A stretch of 32,619 nucleotides of DNA from Colwellia hornerae (GCF_007954355.1 NZ_VOLR01000011.1:1-32619); one strand, 5' to 3'; counted from the stretch's first letter, positions 7,807 through 18,750 are shown. Notes: generated by a model not told the origin, from the sequence alone. Numbers and translations are program-made.

Positions 7807-10800
7807 AACTATTCTTGCCGAGTCAAAAGCCATTATTAAAAGTAGAGAAGGTATTTCTGCGGTCTGGTTAGTGCCTATTATTGCGTTGTTGTTTGGTGCT
7901 TGGTTAATTGTAAAAGCTGTTTCTGATAGAGGCACTTTTATTACCGTTCAGTTTGAAAGTGCTAGTGGTATTGTGGTCGGTAAAACTCAAGTTCGCTATA
8001 AAGGACTTACCACAGGTATTGTTCGTCACGTTGAAGTGTCTGAAGATTTGCAGAGTGTTATTGTTGAAATTGAAATGATTTCAAGCTCGAAAAAAATGTT
8101 GACCGATAAAACGCGCTTTTGGTACGTTACTGCAGATGTTTCATTTCAAGGGATCACTGGACTAGATACTTTATTATCTGGGAGTTATATAAATGTAATG
8201 CCTGATATTGAAGAAGAAGGTAAAGTAAAGAGTCATTTTATTGCCTTAAGTGAAGAGCCGGTCTTAGACCAAGCAACGCCAGGTTTACATGTTTCGTTAA
8301 AAACGAAAACCTTAGGTTCATTGGGGAAGAAATCGCCAGTTTTATTTAAACAAATTACCGTTGGTTATGTTGCTGGATTTAACTATGAAGCAACTTCAGA
8401 TTTGATTAATATTAACCTTTTTATTGAACCTGAGTACGCTAACTTAGTAAAAGAAAATTCCCGCTTTTGGAATACCAGCGGTGTCACTGTCTCCGGTTCA
8501 TTAACCAGTGGGGTAACCGTTCATACTGATTCGCTTGCTTCCGTTATTGCTGGAGGGGTTGCTTTTGGTAATTCAGATTATGAAGCTGTGATGGCAGAGG
8601 CTAAAAATGGCCAAAACTTTACTTTATATTCTGATTATGAAACCGCTAATATGGGCCATGAAATTCAGTTAATGTTAAATTGGAATTCGGGTCTAGACCG
8701 TGGTGCCTCAATTATGTATCAAGGATTAACCTTAGGGAAAATCACCGACTTTACTCGTATTGATCCCCAAGAAAGAGTTATCGAAGCCAGCGCTATTATT
8801 AATCCGCGCATCATTCCTTACCTGACCAGCGACTCGCAATTCTTTGTTATTGCGCCTAATCTCGATCTCGGCGGTGTTACAAATTTACATACTTTAATGT
8901 TAGGGGCTCACATTGGTATTCGTCCCTCAGTTGATGGTAAACCGCTAAATAAATTTAATGTTTATAATCAAGAACCCGCTTATCAATACAGTGAACCCGG
9001 GTTACATTTAGTGTTAAAAGCGCAAGATGTTGGCTCGTTAACCACAAGCTCTAATATTTATTATAAGCAACAGAAAGTAGGCACTATTCAGGCGATTGAA
9101 AATATTGGCCCTAATGAATTTTTAGTACACATCTTCATCGAACCTAAATACAAAAGCTTTGTTTCTAGTGATAGTCACTTCTGGAATGCCAGTGGTTTGC
9201 ATATTTCAGGTGGCTTACAAAACTTTGATATACAAGCGCAATCTATTCAATCGATGTTAGCGGGCGGCATTGCTTTTGACTTAGGTGATAATAATGAAAA
9301 AGCAGCACCTAAAAACGGCGATAACTTTCAGCTATTTATTGATAAAAACGTCGCTAAGCAGCGCTCAACATTTAACCTGTATACAAACAGTGCCCATGGT
9401 TTAAGTACCAAAACACGTATCATGCTAAGGGGCGAAGAAATTGGCTCTGTACATCAAGTTATTCGCCAGCAAGACCAAGTTACTTTACAGGTTGGGGTCT
9501 TAGCTGATTACGAATATATTCTTCGAGAAAACAGTCAGTTTTGGCTGGTTAATGCCGACTTATCCTTGTCAGGAATGACTAATACCGATGCTTTATTTGG
9601 TGGTGCGTATATCAGTGTTAACGTTGGAGAGGGTGAAAAAGCCCATGACTTTATTGTCACCGACTTACCACCAGCAAAACATTTATCATCGAAAGGGCTA
9701 CAACTGTCGCTCAAATCAGAGCAAGGCAACGTTGTTAATCCAGGTAGCCCGATTAGTTTTAGAGGTATAGCTGTTGGACAAGTGGATAATGTTTCTCTCG
9801 ATACCACCGGCAATAATGTTGAAATAAACATTACCGTAGAGGAAGAGTATCGACATTTAATTTCAAACTTTACTCGTTTTTATAATGCCAGTGGTATGAC
9901 AATAAGTGGTGGTGTAGGGAATTTTATCGTTAAAACAGAATCAGCTGATGCGATATTAAAGGGCGGGATCAGTTTTATCAATCCAGAAATAAAGCCTGAG
10001 CAAGACAGGGTTGAAGAGGGAGAGAAATTTACCTTATTTGACAATATTGAGCATGCAAAGTTAGCTGGAGTCGCCATAGAAATTCATTTTAATGATGTTG
10101 AGGGCTTGAAAAATAATTTAAAAATAAAATATCAAGACCAACAAGTAGGCTTGGTTTCTCGGATTAAGTTTGACCAGCAAGGTCTTGGCGCAACTGTTTA
10201 TGCTTTCCTAAATGACAATGGTCGAAAATTTGCCGTGGCAGACTCAAAATTTTGGTTTGCTAAACCTGAGCTTGCTCTGGTGGGATCGGTTAATGTTGGT
10301 GCTATGCTAGAGGGCGGCTTTATTGGTTTAATGCCAGGTAAAGGGGAAACACGTCATCGCTTTGAAGCCAAAGCTATTATGCCGGTGACGACTACTCTCC
10401 CTTCGGGCTTAAATCTTTCATTAAGTGCAAAAAAATTAGGTTCAGTGAGAACCGGTAATCCTGTGCTCTATCGACAAGTAAAAGTGGGTAGGGTAATTGG
10501 CGTCGACTTATCACCTACCGCCGACACCGTTAATATCTATATTAATATTTATCCGCGTTATGCGCCTTTAGTCAGCCAAAGCAGTCAGTTTTGGAATACC
10601 AGTGGTATTCGTATTGATGCGGGGCTTTTTTCAGGGATAAACATAGACTCCGAATCTATAGAAACACTGCTTGCTGGTGGCATTGCATTTGCGACACCTG
10701 AGGTTGATGTTACTGCAACTTTTCAGCCAGCAGAGCAAGGACAACTATTTATGTTAGCGCGGGATGTTGATGATGATTGGCATAAATGGCAACCTAAAAT

Positions 10801-10816
10801 TGAATTGTCGCAATAA
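7796..10816 (+). CDS. MCE (MlaD) repeat protein, LetB/PqiB-like, eight domains
   Basis: A 1006-aa protein with one N-terminal membrane anchor (about 20-40, AVWLVPIIALLFGAWLIVKA) and a periplasmic part of eight MCE repeats. The repeats begin near residues 48, 163, 288, 402, 524, 635, 760 and 871. The signature is a strand followed by G...(Y/F)(K/R)G..VG.V, for example VRYKGLTTGIV, VLFKQITVGYV, ISFRGIAVGQV and VLYRQVKVGRV. E. coli PqiB has three MCE domains and LetB seven, to my memory. LetB stacks its rings into a lipid tunnel across the periplasm. The start ATG at 7796 overlaps the upstream gene; a longer in-frame reading from 7691 only adds antisense-like sequence. No PqiC-type lipoprotein gene follows. 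Confidence 0.92.
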   Translation: MTNKTILAESKAIIKSREGISAVWLVPIIALLFGAWLIVKAVSDRGTFITVQFESASGIVVGKTQVRYKGLTTGIVRHVEVSEDLQSVIVEIEMISSSKKMLTDKTRFWYVTADVSFQGITGLDTLLSGSYINVMPDIEEEGKVKSHFIALSEEPVLDQATPGLHVSLKTKTLGSLGKKSPVLFKQITVGYVAGFNYEATSDLININLFIEPEYANLVKENSRFWNTSGVTVSGSLTSGVTVHTDSLASVIAGGVAFGNSDYEAVMAEAKNGQNFTLYSDYETANMGHEIQLMLNWNSGLDRGASIMYQGLTLGKITDFTRIDPQERVIEASAIINPRIIPYLTSDSQFFVIAPNLDLGGVTNLHTLMLGAHIGIRPSVDGKPLNKFNVYNQEPAYQYSEPGLHLVLKAQDVGSLTTSSNIYYKQQKVGTIQAIENIGPNEFLVHIFIEPKYKSFVSSDSHFWNASGLHISGGLQNFDIQAQSIQSMLAGGIAFDLGDNNEKAAPKNGDNFQLFIDKNVAKQRSTFNLYTNSAHGLSTKTRIMLRGEEIGSVHQVIRQQDQVTLQVGVLADYEYILRENSQFWLVNADLSLSGMTNTDALFGGAYISVNVGEGEKAHDFIVTDLPPAKHLSSKGLQLSLKSEQGNVVNPGSPISFRGIAVGQVDNVSLDTTGNNVEINITVEEEYRHLISNFTRFYNASGMTISGGVGNFIVKTESADAILKGGISFINPEIKPEQDRVEEGEKFTLFDNIEHAKLAGVAIEIHFNDVEGLKNNLKIKYQDQQVGLVSRIKFDQQGLGATVYAFLNDNGRKFAVADSKFWFAKPELALVGSVNVGAMLEGGFIGLMPGKGETRHRFEAKAIMPVTTTLPSGLNLSLSAKKLGSVRTGNPVLYRQVKVGRVIGVDLSPTADTVNIYINIYPRYAPLVSQSSQFWNTSGIRIDAGLFSGINIDSESIETLLAGGIAFATPEVDVTATFQPAEQGQLFMLARDVDDDWHKWQPKIELSQ

Positions 10817-10943
10817 TAAAAGAGACATCACCCTGACCTTTCTTCAATATACCGTAGGCGATAAAGTTAAGAAAAAACGATAAATTTGGTCTAAAAAGAC
10901 AATTTTTCGATATTTATGAATAACTATAATAATCAAGATCACA

Positions 10944-10975
10944 CAATTCGTTACAAACCAACAGGTAACGAATTG
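10944..10975. promoter_or_regulatory. 11-bp inverted repeat upstream of DUF418 gene
   Basis: CAATTCGTTAC (10944-10954) and GTAACGAATTG (10965-10975) are perfect inverted repeats with a 10-bp spacer. The arm centres are therefore about two helical turns apart. No T-tract follows on either strand. It lies 66 bp before the ATG of the next gene, where a dimeric regulator could bind. No regulator is identified. Confidence 0.6.
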
Positions 10976-11041
10976 GCATGACTCATGCTATTAATAATTT
11001 AATATATTAACTGATTATAATTATAATAAAGTGAAACATTT

Positions 11042-12577
11042 ATGGAAAATGACCTGATCCCCACGAATAAAGCGCTAACCCCTTTAACAAACTCTAATCG
11101 TATTCAAGTGATGGACTTACTTCGTGGTTTTGCCTTAATTGGCATTATTATGATGAATATCGAATGGTTTAATCGCCCTGTTAGCGCATTAATGAGCTTC
11201 GATTATAGTCTTACTGGCTTTGATTGGGCGTCAAGTTGGTTAGTTAAAGTGTTTGTTGAAGGCAAATTTTATAAGTTATTTTCAATACTTTTTGGTATGG
11301 GCTTTGCCATCATGCTAGTGAGAGCACAAGAGGCAGATCGTAAATTCGGTGCATGGTTTACCCGACGTATGTTGGCATTATTTGTCTTTGGTATGGCGCA
11401 TTTAATTTTTATTTGGGGTGGAGATATTATTCACGACTATGCGGTAGGAGGTTTGCTTTTACTGGGGTTTGTTTTACTTTTACGTACTAAAAAATTAGCA
11501 CGATTTAACACCCCCGCCACATTTGCAAAGGTGGGTTTCTCGCTATTACTGATGCCGCTATTGGTTTCAATGTTTGCCGCCCTTTATTTTGGTGTTACTC
11601 GTGATAACACAGTAATAACCAACGATTGGCAGCAAGAGATCAGCATTAATCAGCAGCTTGATGTTTTACTCAAACAAGAAAAAGATAATCCCAAAGAAAT
11701 ATTGCTTAATAAAAATATAGAGGTTGAAGCAGAAAGTACCTTAATAGCAACAGATAGTGATATTAAAGCATTAGATGAACTAGAAGAAGTGGTAGAAGAA
11801 GTCGATGAAGACAGTATGACTAACGAAGAGCTTATCACTTATAAAGCTCAACAACGTTTTGAACGAAAACAAAAGCGTGCGCAAGACGAAGCAAAAGAAA
11901 CAGCAGCTTTTACGCAAACTAGTTATATTGAAGCGACTAAGTATCGAGCAAAAAGCGCTATTGAAGCTTTAGGCAGTACGCCTACTTTTGCTTTCTTTGT
12001 TTGCTTACCTCTTTTTATGGTGGGCTATTGGTTAGTCGCTAGTGGCAGAATGAAAAACCCACAACAACACCAAAGTTTCTTCAGTGTTATGTGCTGGGGC
12101 GGATTGAGCATTGGCTTACTGTTAAGTATTGCTGGGACTTTTATTAGTCTACACCCGGTTACAAAAAGCGCTCTCGAAGTGAGAGCGGGCGGACAAACTA
12201 TTTTTTACTACGGGCAGTTTGTGCTCTGTGCCGGTTATATCGGGTTGTTTGTAAAATTAGCTAGCAAAGCTTGGTTTATCAAAGGCTTTTCATGGTTGGC
12301 ACCGTTAGGAAAAATGGCGCTTACTAATTACATTGGTCATTCTATTATCTTAACGACAATATTCTATGGCTATGCCGGTGGTATGTTTGGCCAAATAGCC
12401 CGCGGACAACAAATGCTTATTGTTGTCGCGGTAATTGTTGCCCAAGTTGTTTTTTGTACACTATGGTTGAAGTTCTTTAGGTTTGGCCCGTTAGAATGGT
12501 TATGGCGCTCAATTACGTACCTGAAATGGCAACCATTACTCTTAGAAAAAAAACGTGATACAAGTATCGCTTCTTAG
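11042..12577 (+). CDS. DUF418 family membrane protein (YeiB-like)
   Basis: A 511-aa multi-pass inner-membrane protein. The N-terminal block RIQVMDLLRGFALIGIIMMN and the C-terminal block ending in FRFGPLEWLWRS are characteristic of the DUF418/YeiB group, whose function is unproven. Between them, at about 195-305, is a long soluble insertion, first acidic (LDELEEVVEEVDEDS) and then Lys/Arg/Glu-rich and probably helical (QRFERKQKRAQDEAKE). It is longer than I expect for this family. The gene stands alone, with a candidate operator upstream and thiDE converging on it 16 bp after its stop. Confidence 0.9.
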   Translation: MENDLIPTNKALTPLTNSNRIQVMDLLRGFALIGIIMMNIEWFNRPVSALMSFDYSLTGFDWASSWLVKVFVEGKFYKLFSILFGMGFAIMLVRAQEADRKFGAWFTRRMLALFVFGMAHLIFIWGGDIIHDYAVGGLLLLGFVLLLRTKKLARFNTPATFAKVGFSLLLMPLLVSMFAALYFGVTRDNTVITNDWQQEISINQQLDVLLKQEKDNPKEILLNKNIEVEAESTLIATDSDIKALDELEEVVEEVDEDSMTNEELITYKAQQRFERKQKRAQDEAKETAAFTQTSYIEATKYRAKSAIEALGSTPTFAFFVCLPLFMVGYWLVASGRMKNPQQHQSFFSVMCWGGLSIGLLLSIAGTFISLHPVTKSALEVRAGGQTIFYYGQFVLCAGYIGLFVKLASKAWFIKGFSWLAPLGKMALTNYIGHSIILTTIFYGYAGGMFGQIARGQQMLIVVAVIVAQVVFCTLWLKFFRFGPLEWLWRSITYLKWQPLLLEKKRDTSIAS

Positions 12578-12593
12578 GTTTAAATGGGAAAAG

Positions 12594-14117
12594 TTACTGC
12601 ATTAAATGCTGGAATTGTTTAACTGCAATTTCAGCATTTTCACTTTCAGTGACCGCAGTAACAACCGCTATGCTGTCAACACCCGTCTGCCAAACACGTT
12701 CAGCTCGTTGATGATTAATGCCGCCAATGGCTACAACCGGAATATTGCTCGCTAATTTCAATAGGTGTTGTAAGTTTTCTACCCCTTGAATTTGTCCGCT
12801 CATATTTTTAGTTTTAGTTGAAAATATAGCGCCAATCGCTAAGTAAGAGGGTTGTAATTGTTGTGCTAATAAAAACTCATAACAACCGTGAGTGCTGATG
12901 CCTAAACGTAAACCTGACTGTTGAATCTTAGTTAAATCAGCGTCTTGTAAATCTTCTTGACCAATATGCACACCGTAAGCGCGATGCTTTATTGCTAATT
13001 GCCAATAATCATTAATAAACAAGCGCGTTTTATACGGCTGACTTATGGCTATGGCTGCAATGATGAGTTGTTCAAGTTCGCTGTCAGTCTTATTTTTTAG
13101 TCGCAGTTGAATAATGTCTAAGCCTAATGGCAGTATACGTTTTAACCAATAAAGTGAGTCAACCACAGGGTAAAGCCCAAGCTTTTTATCCGTTAATGCT
13201 AACGACGGAAAAGGTGGTAACCCCTGATGTTTTTCCGCTAGATTGGATGATATTCTGGGGAAAAAATCAGCTTTATCAGGCCAATAGGTTTGCTCAAATG
13301 CACCATAATAATCGGGTTTGTTCATGCTAGTGGTTACTGATTTAGCAAGACCTTGATTAATAAATGCTTTTGTTAAGGTAAAGGCGTCACGTAATAAATA
13401 GCCTTGTGCTAAAAAAGCCGCTAATGCGCTAGCAAAGGAGCATCCACCACCATGACTGTAAGACGTATTTATTCTCGGTGAAGAGAGTTGATAACTTATC
13501 GATGATTGTTCAACGCGATGTAAACAATAGTCACCGCTGACGGGTAAGCCATCATGGTCTAATACGTTACTGTGTCCACCTTTTACGATGACGCTGGCGA
13601 TGCCTAATTCAGCAATTTTTGTTGCCAGCTCTACGGGGTTAAGGGTCGATAAGTTTGATAATTGTTGCGCTTCCATCAGGTTGGGGGTGATAACATCAAC
13701 GTAGTGGAACAATAGGGTTAAATCTTCTCGCTGTAGTGCTGAAAAACTACCACCAACACTGGCTTGGCCAACGGGGTCAAAAACAACTATTATTTTTGAA
13801 TATTTAGCTTTAAAACCCGCTAATAATTCGCTTAACCATTTTACTTGTTCAAGATTGGCTATTAAGCCAATCTTAATGACACTCGGTGGTTTATCATCAA
13901 TTAATACCTTGGCTTGTTGTTGTAATATCTCGCTAGCTACCGGATTTATCGAGACAAGGCGGTTAGCGTTTTGTACGGTATTTGCGGTGATCAAATGACA
14001 AACTTCAACACCCAAGGCATGACCTGTTTTTATATCGGCGGCAATGCCGGCACCACCAGAGCAATCGCTACCAGAAATCGTCCAGACAATCGGTTTTTCT
14101 TTAACACTTTTTGTCAT
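12594..14117 (-). CDS. thiDE: ThiD-ThiE fusion: HMP(-P) kinase / thiamin phosphate synthase
   Basis: A 507-aa bifunctional protein. ThiD is at about 1-270: ISGSDCSGGAGIAADIKT at the start and the anion-hole region HGGGCSFASALAAF. ThiE is at about 312-507: LGLYPVVD, IIQLRLKNK, FINDYWQLAIKHRAYGVHIGQEDL and VVAIGGI. The first half phosphorylates hydroxymethylpyrimidine to its diphosphate; the second joins that to thiazole phosphate, giving thiamin monophosphate. It is the last gene of the thi operon. Its ATG overlaps the stop of an upstream mini-ORF as ATGA, and the junction with thiG is a triplicated repeat. Confidence 0.95.
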   Translation of the reverse strand: MTKSVKEKPIVWTISGSDCSGGAGIAADIKTGHALGVEVCHLITANTVQNANRLVSINPVASEILQQQAKVLIDDKPPSVIKIGLIANLEQVKWLSELLAGFKAKYSKIIVVFDPVGQASVGGSFSALQREDLTLLFHYVDVITPNLMEAQQLSNLSTLNPVELATKIAELGIASVIVKGGHSNVLDHDGLPVSGDYCLHRVEQSSISYQLSSPRINTSYSHGGGCSFASALAAFLAQGYLLRDAFTLTKAFINQGLAKSVTTSMNKPDYYGAFEQTYWPDKADFFPRISSNLAEKHQGLPPFPSLALTDKKLGLYPVVDSLYWLKRILPLGLDIIQLRLKNKTDSELEQLIIAAIAISQPYKTRLFINDYWQLAIKHRAYGVHIGQEDLQDADLTKIQQSGLRLGISTHGCYEFLLAQQLQPSYLAIGAIFSTKTKNMSGQIQGVENLQHLLKLASNIPVVAIGGINHQRAERVWQTGVDSIAVVTAVTESENAEIAVKQFQHLMQ

Positions 14118-14206
14118 AGTTTAATCCTTATTGATGCCAAAAAGGTGTCTCTAAGGTTGGCGTTGATCGTCCAGACAATCGGTTTTTCTTTAACACTTTT
14201 TGTCAT
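14114..14206 (-). CDS. Mini-ORF 2 in thiG-thiDE leader (30 codons)
   Basis: An ATG preceded by AAGGATAAAGCT opens 30 codons. The first 14 are those of thiDE (MTKSVKEKPIVWTI), then the frame runs through a copy of the thiG tail out of its own frame. It ends in TGA, which overlaps the thiDE ATG as ATGA. It is probably translated, because its ribosome site is the same as that of thiDE. The peptide itself may have no function; reinitiation at thiDE could be the effect. Confidence 0.4.
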   Translation of the reverse strand: MTKSVKEKPIVWTINANLRDTFLASIRIKL

Positions 14207-14295
14207 AGCTTTATCCTTATTGATGCCCAAAAGGTGTCTCTAAGGTTGGCGTTGATCGTCGAGACAATCGGTTTTTCTTTAACACTTTCTGTCAT
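14203..14295 (-). CDS. Mini-ORF 1 in thiG-thiDE leader (30 codons)
   Basis: The same structure as mini-ORF 2, one unit nearer thiG. It starts MTESVKEKPIVSTI and ends in TGA overlapping the ATG of mini-ORF 2 as ATGA. Its ATG lies 16 nt after the thiG stop, behind a doubled GGATAAGGATAAGG. Both mini-ORFs have kept an open 30-codon frame despite a few substitutions. Confidence 0.4.
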   Translation of the reverse strand: MTESVKEKPIVSTINANLRDTFWASIRIKL

Positions 14296-14311
14296 AGCCT
14301 TATCCTTATCC

Positions 14312-15115
14312 TTATTGATGCCAAAATGGTGTCTCTAAGGTTGGCGTTGACGGATGAGCGGTTTGTCGTTGCTGCATTACACCCGCCATGTATCCTTGCT
14401 CGCCAGCGACAATGGCTTGTGCGAAGGCTTTTGCCATTAGCATCGGATTATCTGCCAAGGCAATTGCTGAATTTAATAATACGGCGTCGTAACCCATTTC
14501 CATGGCTAGACAAGCATCTGAGGGTTTACCAATACCGGCATCTAAAATGAGAGTTACATCGGGAAGCCGCGAACGAATCGTTGCTAAATTATAAGGGTTC
14601 ATTAAACCCTTACCTGTGCCTATTGGCGATGCCCAAGGCATGATCACCTGACAACCTAAGTCATATAGACGCTGACACACCACTAGATCGTCGGTGCAAT
14701 AAGGCAGCACTTTAAAACCCTCGTTTAACAACTGTTCGCTGGCTTTTAATAGCTCAATAGGGTCTGGTTGTAAATTATAGTCATCACCGATAACTTCCAA
14801 TTTTATCCAATCCGTTTGAAAAATCTCGCGGCTCATTTTTGCTAGGGTTACCGCTTCTTTAGCTGTTTTACAGCCCGCAGTATTTGGTAATAGAAACCCC
14901 TGAGTCTCTTTAACAAGGTCTTGAATATATTGCCAAATTTTTGCACCTGACTGTTGCGCAGGATTCTGCCGTTTTAACGAGAGGGTAACCACTTTTGCAC
15001 CACTGGCTAAGATAGCTTGTTTCATGATCTCAGGTGAAGGGTAAAGTGCGCTACCTATGAGTAGTCTGCTATCAACAGCTTGTCCGTATATCATTAGCTT
15101 GGTAGAAAGTGTCAT
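14312..15115 (-). CDS. thiG: Thiazole synthase ThiG
   Basis: A 267-aa TIM-barrel enzyme that builds the thiazole phosphate ring from deoxyxylulose phosphate, dehydroglycine and ThiS thiocarboxylate. The imine-forming lysine is K105 in WIKLEVIGD. Other family blocks are [32 protein letters not shown] and [13 protein letters not shown]. The start is 2 bp after the thiS stop, and the ribosome site GGAGGT is formed by the last two codons of thiS. Downstream, its 3' end has been copied into the thiDE leader. Confidence 0.97.
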   Translation of the reverse strand: MTLSTKLMIYGQAVDSRLLIGSALYPSPEIMKQAILASGAKVVTLSLKRQNPAQQSGAKIWQYIQDLVKETQGFLLPNTAGCKTAKEAVTLAKMSREIFQTDWIKLEVIGDDYNLQPDPIELLKASEQLLNEGFKVLPYCTDDLVVCQRLYDLGCQVIMPWASPIGTGKGLMNPYNLATIRSRLPDVTLILDAGIGKPSDACLAMEMGYDAVLLNSAIALADNPMLMAKAFAQAIVAGEQGYMAGVMQQRQTAHPSTPTLETPFWHQ

Positions 15116-15117
15116 TA

Positions 15118-15345
15118 TTAACCTCCCTGAATAGGAAACAGCACATCAATACTATCTCCTGGATTAATTATAGTTTTTTGGTAATACGCTTTACCAACAA
15201 AGTCACCATTAAGGGCCACGGCAAAACTTTGCTGTTGCTGCTCTGACGTTAAATAATACTGTAATGCCATTGATATATCGGGGTTTATACTGGTGATGCC
15301 TTGCCCATTGATAAAATAGGTTACGTTAGTTGCTTTAGTATTCAT
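15118..15345 (-). CDS. thiS: Sulfur carrier protein ThiS
   Basis: A 75-aa ubiquitin-like carrier ending in the required Gly-Gly (VLFPIQGG), where the thiocarboxylate is formed. It overlaps the end of thiO by 11 nt and is followed at once by thiG. It is slightly longer than the usual 66 or so residues. ThiF, which adenylates this tail, is not encoded in the operon as seen here. Confidence 0.95.
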   Translation of the reverse strand: MNTKATNVTYFINGQGITSINPDISMALQYYLTSEQQQQSFAVALNGDFVGKAYYQKTIINPGDSIDVLFPIQGG

Positions 15346-16546
15346 TGATGGCTAACCACTTATGATAAGGAGATTCTGTTAATGAGCGCCGCTCGAAAAA
15401 ATGCGCAACGCTAAACTCTAACTGCTTTAACACAACCGGCGCAATAAGGTAGCCGTGGCGAAACAGTCCATTGACCTGGATAAGCCGATTTTGCAGTGAT
15501 ATTTTAGCTTGGTTATCACTAAAAGCAGGTCTTAACTGGCTAATATGTTGGCGAATATTGGCTTCAGCAAATCCAGCATGGACACTATAAGCCGCGCTGA
15601 GTAATTCCATTGAAGAACGTACCGTCATTGGCGCGCAATCTTCACTTTCGATTTCAGTTGCTCCCACTACATAAAAACCGTTAGTTTTAGGGGCAATATA
15701 TAATTGATAACGTGGATGCATTAAACGAATTGGCCGGGTGATATTGACCTCTGGCGCAAATAACTGAAACAATTCACCTCGTACACCCCGCAAATCTGTT
15801 AAAGGAGCCGCGGCGGCTTTGCTTGCACTGCTGCGTGCGCCTGCGCCGCGACAGTCAATCGCTAAATCAGCAGCGACAATATGCTTTTTACTGTCAGCTT
15901 GTTTTGTGCCTTTGTTATCTACTTGGCTATCCTCATGATAAGTCACCAAACAGGTAGATTTTTGTTGTTCAATGTTAACAACAGGTGCATTTTCTAACCA
16001 AGTAACGCTACTTTTTTCTAGCTGCTTTTGCAGGGCTTTTAGTAATTTACGATTACCTATTTGCCCTTCTTCAGGTAAAAACAATCCATGATTAAAGCGA
16101 TGTGCTAATTCGGGTTCAAGGGTAAGTATTTGTTGGCGATTAAGTTGTTGCAGCTGATGGTGCGGATAATGATTTTTGATATAACCGACAAAACGCTGAT
16201 AATCACCTTGGTCTTGCTCATGGCTAACCATTAAGGTACCTGCTTGTTGAAAATAGGTATAACCGTCTAATTTAGCAAGCATTTCAGGCCAAAGCTTTAA
16301 TGATTCAAAGCCCATTTCAACAATATTACCATCGCTGTGCATAGCTTCACCTAGCGGCGTTAATAAACCCGCAGCAGCATAAGCGGCACTTTGGTGGCCC
16401 TGTTTATTATCTTTATCGATCAAGGTCACTTGATAACCTTGGTTGACCAAAGATAATGCTATTAAACGACCCACTAACCCTGCGCCAATAACAACGATGT
16501 TGGCACAAATTTGAGGTGGCTTAGTGGACTGCTGATAAATAGTCAT
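15335..16546 (-). CDS. thiO: Glycine oxidase ThiO (FAD-dependent)
   Basis: A 403-aa DAO-type flavoprotein with an N-terminal dinucleotide fold (VVIGAGLVGRLIALSL, with acidic IDKD at the end of strand 2) and a C-terminal block RHGYLIAPVV typical of the family. It oxidises glycine to dehydroglycine with oxygen for the thiazole ring, the aerobic alternative to ThiH. It lies 7 bp after thiC and overlaps thiS. About 20 residues near 215-235 (Q/K/D-rich) look like a loop insertion. Confidence 0.93.
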   Translation of the reverse strand: MTIYQQSTKPPQICANIVVIGAGLVGRLIALSLVNQGYQVTLIDKDNKQGHQSAAYAAAGLLTPLGEAMHSDGNIVEMGFESLKLWPEMLAKLDGYTYFQQAGTLMVSHEQDQGDYQRFVGYIKNHYPHHQLQQLNRQQILTLEPELAHRFNHGLFLPEEGQIGNRKLLKALQKQLEKSSVTWLENAPVVNIEQQKSTCLVTYHEDSQVDNKGTKQADSKKHIVAADLAIDCRGAGARSSASKAAAAPLTDLRGVRGELFQLFAPEVNITRPIRLMHPRYQLYIAPKTNGFYVVGATEIESEDCAPMTVRSSMELLSAAYSVHAGFAEANIRQHISQLRPAFSDNQAKISLQNRLIQVNGLFRHGYLIAPVVLKQLEFSVAHFFERRSLTESPYHKWLAINEY

Positions 16547-16553
16547 CGGCTGG

Positions 16554-18614
<2,061 letters not shown>

Positions 18615-18635
18615 TTAAACGGCATTATTTTACCT

Positions 18636-18739
18636 TGTTCCCATACGCAGATATTAATCTGATCAGGTTCTACGGATCCCGCTTTCGCGATCTCAGCTTT
18701 GAGTATTTCGTTTAGAAATAATCTCAGCACTCCGACAAG
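18636..18739 (-). promoter_or_regulatory. TPP riboswitch (THI element)
   Basis: On the minus strand the conserved elements appear in order: GGAGTGC, an extra stem (TATTTC/GAAATA), GCTGAGATC, a GCG/CGC stem, GAACCTGATCAG, then TAATATCTGCG and TGGGAACA. These match the TPP aptamer, including the CUGAGA pyrimidine-sensing loop and the ACCUGAUC arm. About 120 nt separate it from the thiC ATG. I see no clear terminator there, so control of translation is more likely. A short reading frame over this region is an artefact of the RNA. Confidence 0.96.
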
Positions 18740-18750
18740 TAAGTGAGGCG

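Larger units (their letters stand above)
14077..14349 (-). repeat. Triplicated thiG-thiDE junction (89-bp unit)
   Basis: Three copies lie head to tail: 14077-14165, 14166-14254 and 14255-14349. The first two are 89 bp and differ at only 3 positions. The third is 95 bp because GGATAA is doubled near the thiG stop. Each copy holds the last codons and stop of thiG, the ribosome site AAGGATAA, and the first 14 codons of thiDE. Only the outermost ends belong to the intact genes. Because 89 is not a multiple of three, each added unit shifts the frame and produces an ATGA-linked mini-ORF. Confidence 0.97.

Noticed and set aside
13971-14243. 90-codon plus-strand ORF across the thiG-thiDE junction
   Set aside because: It is antisense to thiDE and its repeats, with no ribosome site; a shadow of the triplicated unit.
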